Positions 19,224 through 28,442 are shown, counted from the stretch's first letter. The stretch is 64,000 nt of DNA from Achromobacter agilis (GCF_900496965.1 NZ_UFQB01000019.1:62001-126000), one strand, 5' to 3'. Notes: generated from the sequence alone by a model not told the origin. Numbers and translations are program-made.

Positions 19224-19666
19224 TCATCACCACGCAACGCTCCCGCGCGGGCTACCTGTTCGACCTCGTCCTGACGGCCGTCGGCTGGTTCGCGTTCGTC
19301 TACCTGTTCGGCGCGGGCATCCTGGCCATCGTGCGCGACGCGGCGGAGGGCCCCGGCCTGGCGCCGTGGCCGGCCTTTGTGCCCACCATGCGCACGCTGT
19401 CGGGCTACGCGCTGCTCGCGGCGGCCAACGCCGCCGTGCTGGTGGCGTGGGCGGTCTACAACCATCTCCGCTTTTCCGGCAAGGACCGCCGCAAGCCGAT
19501 CAAGCCGTTGAGCGACCGCCGGCTGGCGATCAGCTTCGCCCTCACGCCGGCGCAGCTGTCGCACTTGCGGTCCGCCCGCTCCGCCGTCATCCATCACGGG
19601 CCGGAAGGAGAGATCACCGGGATCGAAAGCCGCAGCCCGCTGCTAAGCGCCTTGCGGACAGCCTGA
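19220..19666 (+). CDS. pgaD: PgaD/BpsD inner-membrane subunit of PNAG synthase
   Basis: The product has 148 residues with two strong transmembrane helices (about 13-40 and 62-82), the usual PgaD layout, then an Arg/Lys-rich cytoplasmic segment ([18 protein letters not shown]). The start at 19220 overlaps the pgaC stop (ATGA). Longer open frames upstream lie inside pgaC and are not used. Sequence is poorly conserved in this family; the call rests on topology and operon position. In E. coli, PgaD and PgaC together bind c-di-GMP. Confidence 0.85.
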   Translation: MIITTQRSRAGYLFDLVLTAVGWFAFVYLFGAGILAIVRDAAEGPGLAPWPAFVPTMRTLSGYALLAAANAAVLVAWAVYNHLRFSGKDRRKPIKPLSDRRLAISFALTPAQLSHLRSARSAVIHHGPEGEITGIESRSPLLSALRTA

Positions 19667-19715
19667 CCGCAACCATCAAACCGCGCGGGCGCGGCGCCGC
19701 CCGCGCGCGCCCGGC

Positions 19716-20963
19716 TCAGGCCCGCGCCTTCTCCACGTTCGGCAGCAGGATCGCCACCACGCCCATCAAGGGCAGATAGGCGCAAACCTGGTATACGTAG
19801 CCGATGCTCGTGGCGTCCGCCAGCTTGCCCAGCGCCGCCGCGCCCACGCCGCCCATGCCGAAGGCGAAGCCGAAGAACAGGCCGGCGATCATGCCCACCT
19901 TGCCCGGCACCAGTTCCTGCGCATAGACCACGATGGCCGAGAAGGCCGAGGCAAGCACCATGCCGATGATCACGACCAGCACGCCGGTCCAGAACAGGTT
20001 CGCATGCGGCAGCAGCAGCGTGAACGGCGCCACGCCCAGGATCGATACCCAGATCACGATCTTGCGGCCGATGCGGTCGCCGACGGGGCCGCCTACCACC
20101 GTGCCCACCGCCACCGCGGCCAGGAACAGGAACAGGTAGAGCTGCGCCTCCCGCACCGACAAAGCGAACTTGTCGATCAGATAGAAGGTGAAGTAGCTGT
20201 TCAGGCTGGCCAGGTAGAAATACTTGGAGAACACCAGCACGCCCAGCACGGCCAGGGCGCCCAGCACCTGCCTGCGCGACAGCCCGTTGCCGGCCCCTTC
20301 GCGCCGCGCCCGCGGCTTGAGCCTGACGCGGTTGGCGCTGTACCAGCGCCCGATGCCGGTCAGCACCACGATGCCGAACAACGCCGCCAGCGAGAACCAC
20401 GCCACGCTGCGCTGGCCGTGCGGGATGATGAACAGCGCGGCCAGCAGCGGCCCCAGCGCCGACCCGACGTTGCCGCCCACCTGGAACAGGGACTGCGCCA
20501 GCCCATGGCGCCCGCCCGACGCCATCCGCGCCACGCGCGACGACTCCGGGTGGAACACCGACGAGCCCGTGCCCACCAGCACCGCGGCCACCAGCAGCCA
20601 GCCGAACGACGGCGCGACCGACAGCATCAGCAGCCCCACCAGGGTGAAGCCCATGCCCACCGGCAGCGAATACGGCTTGGGGTTGCGGTCGGTGTAGAAC
20701 CCGATGAAGGGCTGCAGCAGCGACGCCGCCAGCTGGTACACCAGCGTGATCAGCCCGATCTGCGCGAACGACAGGCTGAACGAATCCTTCAACATGGGGT
20801 AGATGGCCAACAGAATCGACTGGATCATGTCGTTCATCAGGTGCGCCACGCTGATCGCGCCCAGCACCTTGAAGGCGGTAGACGGATCCGAGGCGGCGGC
20901 CGGGGCCGGGGATGCGGCAGGATTGCCGTCGGCAACGGCGGCGGGATTCTGGGCGGAGTTCAT
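19716..20963 (-). CDS. fsr: MFS exporter, Fsr (fosmidomycin-resistance) type
   Basis: The product has 415 residues from the ATG at 20963, with about 12 transmembrane segments. Family marks include ISVAHLMNDMIQSILLAIYPMLK, FHPESSRVARMASGGRHGLAQSLFQVGGNVGSALGPLLAAL and GGPVGDRIGRK. The N-terminal 30 residues are Ala/Pro-rich and probably disordered. It likely expels small molecules by proton antiport; natural substrate unknown. It is divergent from an AraC-type regulator 164 bp away, which probably controls it. No clear Shine-Dalgarno is seen before the chosen ATG. Confidence 0.88.
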   Translation of the reverse strand: MNSAQNPAAVADGNPAASPAPAAASDPSTAFKVLGAISVAHLMNDMIQSILLAIYPMLKDSFSLSFAQIGLITLVYQLAASLLQPFIGFYTDRNPKPYSLPVGMGFTLVGLLMLSVAPSFGWLLVAAVLVGTGSSVFHPESSRVARMASGGRHGLAQSLFQVGGNVGSALGPLLAALFIIPHGQRSVAWFSLAALFGIVVLTGIGRWYSANRVRLKPRARREGAGNGLSRRQVLGALAVLGVLVFSKYFYLASLNSYFTFYLIDKFALSVREAQLYLFLFLAAVAVGTVVGGPVGDRIGRKIVIWVSILGVAPFTLLLPHANLFWTGVLVVIIGMVLASAFSAIVVYAQELVPGKVGMIAGLFFGFAFGMGGVGAAALGKLADATSIGYVYQVCAYLPLMGVVAILLPNVEKARA

Positions 20964-21127
20964 GGTTTCGGACGATAAGGAGGGGCCTGCCCGGCACCGC
21001 GCCGGGACCTGTGGACAGTGTAGGAATCCAGGGCCGGGCCGAACTGCCAATTTTCGTCGTACAAGTGACAAAATATGGATATCGCCCTTTTGGCGCCCCG
21101 CTCATCCTTACGCCGGAAGTGACACCC

Positions 21128-21937
21128 ATGCCCTCGCTCCCCACCCTGCCCGATCCCGCCCGCAGCATCAATGCGCAGGACTACCAGGACCGGCCGCGCC
21201 CGGTTACGGCCATGGCCAAGGAATTTCCGGCCGGCGCCCAGACGGGCACCCACTCCCACCCCCGGGCCCAGCTGGTCTACGCCGTCGAGGGGATCATGCG
21301 CGTCACCACGCCCAGCGGCTTATGGGCCCTGCCCCCGCTGCGCGCGCTTTGGGTGCCGGCCGGCGTGCCGCATGGCGTAGACATGGTGGGCGCCGTCTCC
21401 ATGCGCTCGCTCTACCTCCAGGCCGAGGCCGCCGAGCGCTACTGGCCGCAATGCCAGGTGGTCGAGGTCAGCGGGCTGCTGCGGGAACTGATCCTGGCGC
21501 TCACGGCCGAACCCATCGACTATCCGCTGGGCGGCCGGGCCGAGCAGATCGCCGCCCTGGTCCTGTCCGAACTGTCCGCCGCCCGGGTCGCGCCCATCCA
21601 GATCCCCTGGCCGCGCGACCGCCGCCTGCAGACCATCTGCACCGCCATCCTGGACCGGCCGGGCCTGCAACGCAACGTCGAGGACTGGGGCAGCGAGGTC
21701 GGCGCCAGCGCCCGCACCCTGATCCGGCTGTTCCAGGCCGAACTGGGCCTGAACTACCGCCAGTGGGTGCAGCAGGTGCGGCTGGCGGACGCCGTGTGCC
21801 GGCTGTCCCTGGGCGAGCCCATCGCGCGGATCGCCTCCGACCTGGGCTACCGCAGCCCCAGCGCATTCTCGGCCATGTTCCACCGCGCGCTGGGCGCGCC
21901 GCCCCACCGCTACCTGCGGCCGGCCCCAAATGGCTGA
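21128..21937 (+). CDS. AraC-family regulator with cupin sensor
   Basis: The product has 269 residues from the ATG at 21128 (GGAAG ten bases upstream). Residues about 25-110 form a cupin-like sensor (GTHSHPRAQLVYAVEGIMRV, LWVPAGVPHGV). Residues about 165-265 are the double HTH: VEDWGSEVGASARTLIRLFQAELGLNYRQW and PIARIASDLGYRSPSAFSAMFHRALG. It is divergent from the Fsr-like exporter, a common arrangement that suggests direct control. The frame is open further upstream but those starts would run into the shared promoter region. Confidence 0.9.
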   Translation: MPSLPTLPDPARSINAQDYQDRPRPVTAMAKEFPAGAQTGTHSHPRAQLVYAVEGIMRVTTPSGLWALPPLRALWVPAGVPHGVDMVGAVSMRSLYLQAEAAERYWPQCQVVEVSGLLRELILALTAEPIDYPLGGRAEQIAALVLSELSAARVAPIQIPWPRDRRLQTICTAILDRPGLQRNVEDWGSEVGASARTLIRLFQAELGLNYRQWVQQVRLADAVCRLSLGEPIARIASDLGYRSPSAFSAMFHRALGAPPHRYLRPAPNG

Positions 21938-22166
21938 CCGGGCGGCCGGAAACGGCAAGCGGCCTTGCCGTTTGTCACGGCGCGCAATACATTTCAGTCC
22001 GCGCGCGGGCGGATTCGGCGCGGCAAAAGCGCGCCGCGCATATGCCCGGCCCCGTCCCTGATTTTTCCCACCCCCCCGCGCCCCGCCGTCCCCCGGGCAA
22101 GTTTGGTTACCGAAACCTTATTGCACGCTGGGCGGTCTATACCGTTCTGTCCTAGAATCGCCTGCA

Positions 22167-24764
22167 ATGAGCACCCCCCAGCAATCTCCCGCCACCCCGG
22201 GCGGCAAACCGGGTTTCCCCTGGAAACGACTTCTCGTCAAGGCGGGCATCGCCGCCGCCGGCGCCGGCGTGTGCGGCGCCGTCCTGCTCGGGCTGGCGCT
22301 GGCCCTCGCCTGGCCCAGCCTGCCCGACCTGCACGCCATGACGGACTACCGCCCCCGGGTGCCGCTGCGCATCTATACGGCGGACAAGGTGCTGATCGGC
22401 GAATACGGCGAAGAACACCGCAACGTGCTGCGTTTCGACGAAATCCCGCCCGTGATGCGCCAGGCGGTGCTGGCCGCCGAGGACGACCGCTTCTACAGCC
22501 ACGGCGGCGTGGACTGGATGGGCGTGGCCCGCGCCGTGCTGACCAACATCGTCAAAGGCTCCAAGAGCCAGGGCGGCAGCACGATCACCATGCAGGTGGC
22601 GCGCAACTTCTACCTGTCCTCGGAAAAAACCTATTCCCGCAAGTTCTACGAACTGCTGCTGACCTTCAAGATCGAATCGGAGCTCACCAAGGACCAGATC
22701 CTCGAGCTCTACATGAACCAGATCTACCTGGGTCACCGCGCCTACGGCTTCGCCGCCGCCTCGCGCACCTATTTCGGCAAGCCCCTGTCCGAGGTCACCC
22801 CCGCCGAAGCCGCCATGCTCGCCGGCATCCCCAAGGCCCCTTCACGCTTCAACCCCATCACCAATTTCCCGCGCGCCGAGATCCGCCAGCACTACGTGCT
22901 GGGCCGCATGAAGACGCTGGGCTACCTGACGCCCGAACAGACGGACGAAGCGCTGAAGCAGCACCTCACCGTCCGTGGCGCGGACGGCACGAGCGCGCGC
23001 GGCTTCGCCATCCACGGCGACTATCCCGCCGAGCTCGCTCGCCAGCTGATGTACGGCGTGTTCCAGGAAGATACCTACTCCAAGGGCATCGACGTCTACA
23101 CCACCATCGACTCCAAGGACCAGGAAGCCGCCTATCTCGCGGTACGCGACGGCGTGCTGAACTACACGCGCCGCGCCCCGTACCCCGGCCCGGAAGACCA
23201 GATCGACCTGCCCGCCGACGTGGAAAAGGACCCGGTCGCGCTGGACGAGATCCTGGACGGCGTGCAGGAAAAGACGCCCGACAGCGAAGACCTGCTGACC
23301 GCCGTCGTGCTGTCTGCCAGCCCCACCGAAGTGACACTGGCCCGCAGCGCGCGCGAGATCATCACCATCTCCGACAAAAAAGCGCTGGCGGTCGTCGCCC
23401 GCGCGCTGAACCCCAAGGCCAGCGACAGCCAGCGCCTGCGCCGTGGCTCGGTGGTGTACCTCCACAAGAACGGCGACAACTGGGAAATCATCAACATGCC
23501 GGCGCTGCAGGCCGCGCTGGTGTCGGTGACCCCACAGGATGGCGCCATCCGCGCCATGATCGGCGGCTTCGACTACAACCGCGGCGGCTTCAACCGCGTC
23601 ACCCAGGCCTGGCGCCAGCCCGGCTCCAACATCAAGCCCTTCGTCTACGCGGCGGCCCTGGAACGCGGCCTGACACCGGCCACGCAGATCTCGGACCAGC
23701 CCTTCATGCTCACCGCCGAGCAGACCGGCTCCAAGGCCTGGCAGCCCAAGAACGACGGCAACAAGTACGAGCCCATGCTGACGCTGCGCCAGGGCCTGGT
23801 GCGCTCCAAGAACATGGTCTCGATCCGCATCCTGCAGGCCATCACGCCGCAGTATGCGCAGGACTACCTGACCCGCTTCGGCTTCGACAAGTCCCGCTGG
23901 CCCGCCGTGCCGCCCCTGGCGCTGGGCGCGGGCGGCGCCACGCCCCTGCAGGTCGTCAACGCCTACAGCGTGTTCGCCAATGGCGGCTACCGCGTCACGC
24001 CCTACCTGGTGGACCGCGTCACCGACCGTTCCGGCAACGTACTGATGCAGGCGCAACCCGTCGTCGCCGGCGACGAGCAGGCGCGCGCCATCGACCCGCG
24101 CACCGCCTGGGTCATGGACGACATCCTGCGCGGCGTCACGGTCAACGGCACGGCCGCACGGGCGCATCAAGTCCTCAAACGCAACGACGTGGGCGGCAAG
24201 ACCGGCACCACCAACGAAGCCGTGGACGTCTGGTTCTCGGGCTTCACCCCCAATCTGGCCACCACCGTCTGGATGGGGTTCGACCAGCCCCGATCACTGG
24301 GAACCAACGAATTCGGCAGCGGCCTGGCGCTGACCACCTGGCTGGACTACATGCAGCCCGCGCTCAAGGGCGTCCCGGAAAGCAAGCCCGCGCCGCGCCC
24401 CGACGGGCTGCTGGTGGACAACGGCGAATACTATTTCTCGGAGTTCCCGCCGGGGCAGGCCGTGGCCTCGCTGGATCTGTCGTCGGGCGACGAATTGACG
24501 GATTTCCTGAACAACAACCGGTCGACGGACGGCGTCGACACCTCGGTGAAGCCGCTGCCGCCGCCCAACGGCGGGGCGGCGCCGCTCGACGCGCCCCTCC
24601 AGACGCCACAGGCGCTGCCGATCCCCGTGCCCCGCGCCGGCGGCGCGCCGGCCGGCAACACGCCGTTCTTCCCGCCCATCCCCGTGCCGCGCGTCGATGC
24701 CGACGCCCCGGCCCAGGCCGGTGCCGTCAGCGGCCCCGGCGCGGTGCCCGCCCGGCCGCTCTAG
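22167..24764 (+). CDS. mrcA: class A penicillin-binding protein 1A
   Basis: The product has 865 residues: one N-terminal membrane anchor (about 21-50), then a GT51 glycosyltransferase with catalytic Glu105 in AAEDDRFYSHGGVDW and QGGSTITMQVARNFYL, then the transpeptidase with Ser487 in GSNIK, SKN in VRSKNMVS and K678 in GGKTGTT. It polymerises and crosslinks peptidoglycan at the periplasmic face. The C-terminal ~90 residues are Pro-rich with PIPVPR twice. The last 30 codons and the stop lie in the first copy of a 123-bp tandem duplication, so the ending is recently rearranged. In many relatives mrcA lies beside pilM-Q; those genes are absent here. Confidence 0.93.
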   Translation: MSTPQQSPATPGGKPGFPWKRLLVKAGIAAAGAGVCGAVLLGLALALAWPSLPDLHAMTDYRPRVPLRIYTADKVLIGEYGEEHRNVLRFDEIPPVMRQAVLAAEDDRFYSHGGVDWMGVARAVLTNIVKGSKSQGGSTITMQVARNFYLSSEKTYSRKFYELLLTFKIESELTKDQILELYMNQIYLGHRAYGFAAASRTYFGKPLSEVTPAEAAMLAGIPKAPSRFNPITNFPRAEIRQHYVLGRMKTLGYLTPEQTDEALKQHLTVRGADGTSARGFAIHGDYPAELARQLMYGVFQEDTYSKGIDVYTTIDSKDQEAAYLAVRDGVLNYTRRAPYPGPEDQIDLPADVEKDPVALDEILDGVQEKTPDSEDLLTAVVLSASPTEVTLARSAREIITISDKKALAVVARALNPKASDSQRLRRGSVVYLHKNGDNWEIINMPALQAALVSVTPQDGAIRAMIGGFDYNRGGFNRVTQAWRQPGSNIKPFVYAAALERGLTPATQISDQPFMLTAEQTGSKAWQPKNDGNKYEPMLTLRQGLVRSKNMVSIRILQAITPQYAQDYLTRFGFDKSRWPAVPPLALGAGGATPLQVVNAYSVFANGGYRVTPYLVDRVTDRSGNVLMQAQPVVAGDEQARAIDPRTAWVMDDILRGVTVNGTAARAHQVLKRNDVGGKTGTTNEAVDVWFSGFTPNLATTVWMGFDQPRSLGTNEFGSGLALTTWLDYMQPALKGVPESKPAPRPDGLLVDNGEYYFSEFPPGQAVASLDLSSGDELTDFLNNNRSTDGVDTSVKPLPPPNGGAAPLDAPLQTPQALPIPVPRAGGAPAGNTPFFPPIPVPRVDADAPAQAGAVSGPGAVPARPL

Positions 24765-24920
24765 CGCCAGGCCTCAGTGTCTGACACCGTCACGCGCCCC
24801 ATCCCCGTGCCGCGCGTCGATGCCGATGCTCCGGCCCAGGCCGGTGCCGTCAGCGGCCCCGGCGCGGTGCCCACCCGGCCGCTCTAGCGCCAGGCCTCAG
24901 TGTCTGACACCCTCACGCGC
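24675..24920. repeat. tandem duplication of the mrcA 3' end, two 123-bp units
   Basis: Unit 1 is about 24675-24797 and unit 2 about 24798-24920, offset exactly 123 bp, with roughly four substitutions. Each unit carries the last ~30 codons of mrcA, its TAG, and a trailing GTGTCTGACACC element. The offset equals 41 codons, so unit 2 keeps the same reading frame but sits after the stop of unit 1. Confidence 0.9.
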
Positions 24921-25027
24921 CGCCCTGCAAGCTGCCGCGGCGCTCCCCGGGTGTCTGACACCCGACCGCCCTGCCCAGGCCTCGCACAACCGGGGCCGGC
25001 CGTTCAATTCCGGCCGGCGCCAGACAC
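24777..25027. repeat. cluster of GTGTCTGACACC-type short repeats
   Basis: Three copies of GTGTCTGACACC start at 24777, 24900 and 24951. A related inverted copy, GGCGCCAGACAC, is at 25016-25027. The motif is nearly palindromic and resembles short dispersed intergenic elements that I associate with Bordetella genomes. The 271 bp between mrcA and the phosphatase gene hold no supported gene. Confidence 0.7.
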
Positions 25028-25035
25028 ACGGGGCA

Positions 25036-25737
25036 TCAGACTTCCGTCACGACCTCGCGCGGCCAGGCCTGCAGCGACTCCAGTTCGAGGAACGTGAAGT
25101 AACCCGACTTCCAGCCCTCGGTGTCGATGTGATAGACGTTGCCCAGCGCCAGCGGCGCCGGAACCGGCGTATGCCCGGCCACCACCGCCCGCACGCCCTG
25201 GATGCCGGTGCGGTTCATCTGGCGCAGGCGTTCGCGCGACCACTGGCAGGCCTCGCTGGTGCGCCGGTAGCGGTCCTGCAGCGCGGATTCCAGGCGCGGC
25301 CAGAACAGCACCGGGCAATCGGCGTGCAGCAGCCCCACCGCGCCGGCCGACGTTTCGACCTCGATGGCGATGGGCAATTGCGCAAAGGCCTCGGCAAAGA
25401 CCTCCTGCCTGTCCTGGGGCAGGTCCAGGAACCACCCGCCGCCATAGCCGCGCCAGTTCTCCACGTCCACCTGCCCCGTGCGCACATGCCGGATCGCGTA
25501 GTCCTCGTGGTTGCCTTGCACGGCGAAAAACCAGGGACGGGCCAGCCAGTCCAGCGCGGCCTCGCTTTCCGGGCCGCGATCCACCAGGTCGCCCACGGAA
25601 AACAGGCGGTCCTTGGACGGCTCGAAGCCCAGTTGATCCAGGCCGTCCTCGAGCCGGGAAAAATGCCCATGCAGGTCGCCCACCGCGAAATCGCGGCCGA
25701 GCTCGTTGCGCGGGACTTTGAGAAAACGCTGCTCCAT
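25036..25737 (-). CDS. PrpA/PrpB-like metallophosphoesterase (Ser/Thr phosphatase family)
   Basis: The product is a 233-residue calcineurin-like phosphatase with all PPP-type motifs: AVGDLHGHFSRLE (GDxHG), FSVGDLVDRGPES (GDxVDRG), VQGNHEDYAI (GNHE), LLHADCP (His) and VVAGHTPVP (GHT). This is the short bacterial/lambda-type phosphatase. It probably dephosphorylates Ser/Thr/Tyr or His residues in the cytoplasm; the target is unknown. It is transcribed toward the repeats after mrcA. There is no link to the neighbours beyond adjacency. Confidence 0.9.
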   Translation of the reverse strand: MEQRFLKVPRNELGRDFAVGDLHGHFSRLEDGLDQLGFEPSKDRLFSVGDLVDRGPESEAALDWLARPWFFAVQGNHEDYAIRHVRTGQVDVENWRGYGGGWFLDLPQDRQEVFAEAFAQLPIAIEVETSAGAVGLLHADCPVLFWPRLESALQDRYRRTSEACQWSRERLRQMNRTGIQGVRAVVAGHTPVPAPLALGNVYHIDTEGWKSGYFTFLELESLQAWPREVVTEV

Positions 25738-25844
25738 GATCCGGAACGACCACCGTGTTGATGCTTAACTCTTCTTTTTAACCCGCTTTCGATCCGTCCC
25801 CGCAGTCGTTCCCTTCCCGCCTCTGGAAAAATTCCGTGACGAGA

Positions 25845-25866
25845 ATCGATATTATTCGTGATAATG
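25845..25866. promoter_or_regulatory. possible Fur-like site upstream of PepSY gene
   Basis: Within the AT-rich stretch 25840-25866, ATTAT (25851-25855) and ATAAT (25861-25865) are inverted arms, and GATAAT occurs at 25860-25865. This resembles overlapping Fur hexamers but is degenerate. It lies 61 bp before the PepSY membrane protein, a family often tied to iron. Confidence 0.35.
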
Positions 25867-25926
25867 TTCCGACTTTCCCTAATCGTGCCTTAAAGGCCGC
25901 GCAACCCGCCGCCCCTGCCCTGCTCC

Positions 25927-27102
25927 ATGACAGCCGCGTCCACCATCAAAACCTGGTATTTGGTCCATAAATGGACCAGCCTGGTCTGCACGATCTTCCT
26001 GCTCATCATCTGTCTGACGGGCCTTCCCCTGGTGTTCCATCACGAGATCGAACACTGGCTGGACGACGCCAAGCCGCTGTCGGACGTGCCCGCCTCGACC
26101 CCGCCCGCCAACCTGGACAAGCTGGTCGGCACCGCCAAGACCATGTACCCGGGCGAAGTCATCGACTACCTGTTCTTCGACCCCGACGAGCCCCAGGTCT
26201 ACGTGGGCATGGCGAAAAAGCCCGGCGACGGCCAGGTGTCCGGCCACGCCGTGCGCATGGACGGCCGCACGGGCGAGGTGCTGCTGGATGGCCCGCCCTA
26301 TACCCAGGACCGCTTTTCGTTCATGGGCATCATGCTGGCCCTGCACGTGGACCTGTTCGCCGGCCTGCCCGGCGAGCTGTTCCTGGGCTTCATGGGGCTG
26401 CTGTTCTGCGTGGCCATCGTCTCCGGCGTCGTGCTCTACGGCCCATTCATGAAGAAACTGGAATTCGGCACGGTGCGCGCCACCCGCTCCACCCGCCTGA
26501 AGTGGCTGGACCTGCATAACCTGCTGGGCATCGTGACGCTCGTCTGGGCCTTCGTGGTGGGCGTCACCGGCGTCATCAACGAGCTGTCGACGCCGCTGTT
26601 CCGCCTGTGGCAGTCCACCGAGCTGGTGCGCATCCTGGAACCCTACAAGGGCGAGAGCGTGCCCACCGAGCTGGCCTCGGCGCAGGTCGCCGCCGACACG
26701 GCGCGGCGGGCCATGCCCGGCAACGAGGTGTCGTTCATCGCCTTCCCCGGCAACGCCTTCGGCAGCCCCCACCACTACATCGCCTGGATGCGCGGCGATT
26801 CGCCGCTCACCTCGCGCCTGAATACGCCCGTCCTGGTCGACGGCAAGACCGGCGAATTAACGACCGTGGCCCGCATGCCCTGGTACCTGACGGCGCTGGA
26901 ACTCTCCCGCCCGCTGCACTTCGGCGACTACGCCGGCATGCCCCTGAAGATCATCTGGGCCCTGCTGGACATCATCACCATCATCGTCCTGGTCAGCGGG
27001 CTCTATCTCTGGCTGGCGCGGCGACGCGCCACCGAAGCGCGCATCGCCGAACTCGTGCGCAAGCACCAGGGCGCCGCCATCCCGAACAGGACGCCCGCAT
27101 GA
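25927..27102 (+). CDS. PepSY-associated transmembrane protein
   Basis: The product has 391 residues. The first membrane helix follows VHKWTSLVCTIFLLIICLTGLPLVFHHEIEHWL, the family N-terminal signature with paired His. Two more hydrophobic segments occur at about 145-170 and 200-215, and a last one near 345-370. Between them are PepSY-type periplasmic regions (AMPGNEVSFIAFPGN). Such proteins often sit with siderophore receptors and may act in reductive iron release; that role is family-level inference. It overlaps a 61-residue membrane protein by ATGA. Confidence 0.85.
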   Translation: MTAASTIKTWYLVHKWTSLVCTIFLLIICLTGLPLVFHHEIEHWLDDAKPLSDVPASTPPANLDKLVGTAKTMYPGEVIDYLFFDPDEPQVYVGMAKKPGDGQVSGHAVRMDGRTGEVLLDGPPYTQDRFSFMGIMLALHVDLFAGLPGELFLGFMGLLFCVAIVSGVVLYGPFMKKLEFGTVRATRSTRLKWLDLHNLLGIVTLVWAFVVGVTGVINELSTPLFRLWQSTELVRILEPYKGESVPTELASAQVAADTARRAMPGNEVSFIAFPGNAFGSPHHYIAWMRGDSPLTSRLNTPVLVDGKTGELTTVARMPWYLTALELSRPLHFGDYAGMPLKIIWALLDIITIIVLVSGLYLWLARRRATEARIAELVRKHQGAAIPNRTPA

Positions 27103-27284
27103 CGAAAGCCACCCGAGGTTTCATGTTTGTCTGGGGCACGCCGATCGTGCTGGGCGTGCTCAGCGTATTCGGCCTGATGGCCGCCCTGCTCGGCACGGGC
27201 GGCTGGCACTGGGCGTCCTGGGTGGCCCTGGCCATCCTGCTGGCGGTGATCGTGCGCTACTGGGCGTTCCCGATCCGCCAGTAG
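27099..27284 (+). CDS. small two-helix inner-membrane protein
   Basis: The product has 61 residues with two predicted transmembrane helices (about 8-28 and 36-54). The start overlaps the PepSY gene stop (ATGA at 27099-27102), so it is translationally coupled and probably a partner subunit. I recognise no named family. Small partners of this size are frequent beside PepSY membrane proteins. Confidence 0.75.
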   Translation: MTKATRGFMFVWGTPIVLGVLSVFGLMAALLGTGGWHWASWVALAILLAVIVRYWAFPIRQ

Positions 27285-27294
27285 CGCGCCCGCC

Positions 27295-28122
27295 TTACTT
27301 GCCGAACGCTTCCGGATCCGGCCCCAGGCGCTTGCCATCCGGGATGCCGTCGATCGCGGCCATGTCCGCCGCCGACAGTTCGAAGTCGAAGACATCGATG
27401 TTTTCGCGGATGCGGGCCGGCGTGACGGACTTCGGGATCACGATCAGATCGTTCTGCAGATGCCAGCGCAGCGTCACCTGGGCGGGCGATTTGCCGTACT
27501 TCCGCGCCAGGTCCACAATCGATTTTTCCTTGGCGACGCCGCCCTGGGCCAAGGGGCTCCACGATTCCGTGGCGATGCCGTGCCGGGCATGGAAGGCCCG
27601 CAGGCCGCGCTGGGCGAACCCGGGGTGCAGTTCGATCTGATTCACCGCGGGCACGACACCGGACGCATCGATGAGCCGCTCCAGGTTGGCCTGCGTGAAA
27701 TTGGAGACGCCAATCGAGCGCGCCCGCCCGTCTTCCTTCATCTCGACCATGGCTCGCCAGGCATCCAGGAACTTCTCGCTGCCGGCCACCGGCCAGTGGA
27801 TCAGGTACAGGTCCACATACGCCAAACCCAGCTTTTCGAGGCTCTCGTCCATGGCCTTGTGGGCCTCGTCGTAGCCGTGCCGGTCGTTCCAGAGCTTGGT
27901 CGTGATGAACAGGTCCTTGCGCCCCACGCCGGACGCGCGCAATCCCGCGCCCACGCCGGCCTCGTTCCCGTAGATGGCCGCGGTGTCCACAGAGCGGTAA
28001 CCTGCCGCCAGCGCCTCTTTCACGCTGGCGGCCGCCTGCTCATCCGGCACCTGCCAAACACCCAGGCCCAGCTGCGGAATCTTGCCGCCGTCGTTCAATT
28101 TCACTGCGGGTACCTTCGCCAT
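27295..28122 (-). CDS. aldo/keto reductase
   Basis: The product has 275 residues from the ATG at 28122, preceded by CGGAGG. It is an AKR5-type barrel with LGLGVWQV, the catalytic Asp in YRSVDTAAIYGNE, the Tyr in AIYGNE, the Lys in ITTKLWN and the His in LIHWP. The NADPH-binding segment is IPKSVTPARIREN. Length and motifs fit DkgA/DkgB-like 2,5-diketogluconate or methylglyoxal reductases; the substrate is not determinable. It is convergent with the small membrane gene, leaving only 10 bp between stops. Confidence 0.92.
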   Translation of the reverse strand: MAKVPAVKLNDGGKIPQLGLGVWQVPDEQAAASVKEALAAGYRSVDTAAIYGNEAGVGAGLRASGVGRKDLFITTKLWNDRHGYDEAHKAMDESLEKLGLAYVDLYLIHWPVAGSEKFLDAWRAMVEMKEDGRARSIGVSNFTQANLERLIDASGVVPAVNQIELHPGFAQRGLRAFHARHGIATESWSPLAQGGVAKEKSIVDLARKYGKSPAQVTLRWHLQNDLIVIPKSVTPARIRENIDVFDFELSAADMAAIDGIPDGKRLGPDPEAFGK

Positions 28123-28442
28123 AAGATCCTCCGTAGCTTGCAACGCAACGCTTGCGCGGCGAATACGCGCCAGGTCGCGCAACCAAGGGGCAGCCGGGCT
28201 CGATCCTTGGTTGGAACAGTAAAAAAGCGGGCCCGCCAGGCTGCGCCCGTGCCGCAATACCGGATGGAAAGCCGCCGGAGGGACCTACCCATCCCCGGGG
28301 CCATGTTCCCGATGATACCCCCACGGCCATTGCCGCCCCTGCCGGCGGGCCGCCGGGCAGGAATGCGGCGAGTGCCCGATAATGCCGTTCACCCGGCCCG
28401 CCGCCTCGCGGCCTGCCATGCGAAACCGACTCTGTCCGCCCC
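28123..28442. promoter_or_regulatory. 320-bp divergent intergenic region
   Basis: The region separates the aldo/keto reductase and the ABC exporter and must hold both promoters. No coding frame with a ribosome site or family resemblance was found. I see no convincing -35/-10 pair or strong hairpin. Confidence 0.3.

Noticed and set aside
21965-24784. Long plus-strand frame overlapping the PBP1A gene
   Set aside because: It lies in an alternate frame of mrcA with low-complexity Arg/Pro/Ala composition. The mrcA frame carries all catalytic motifs.
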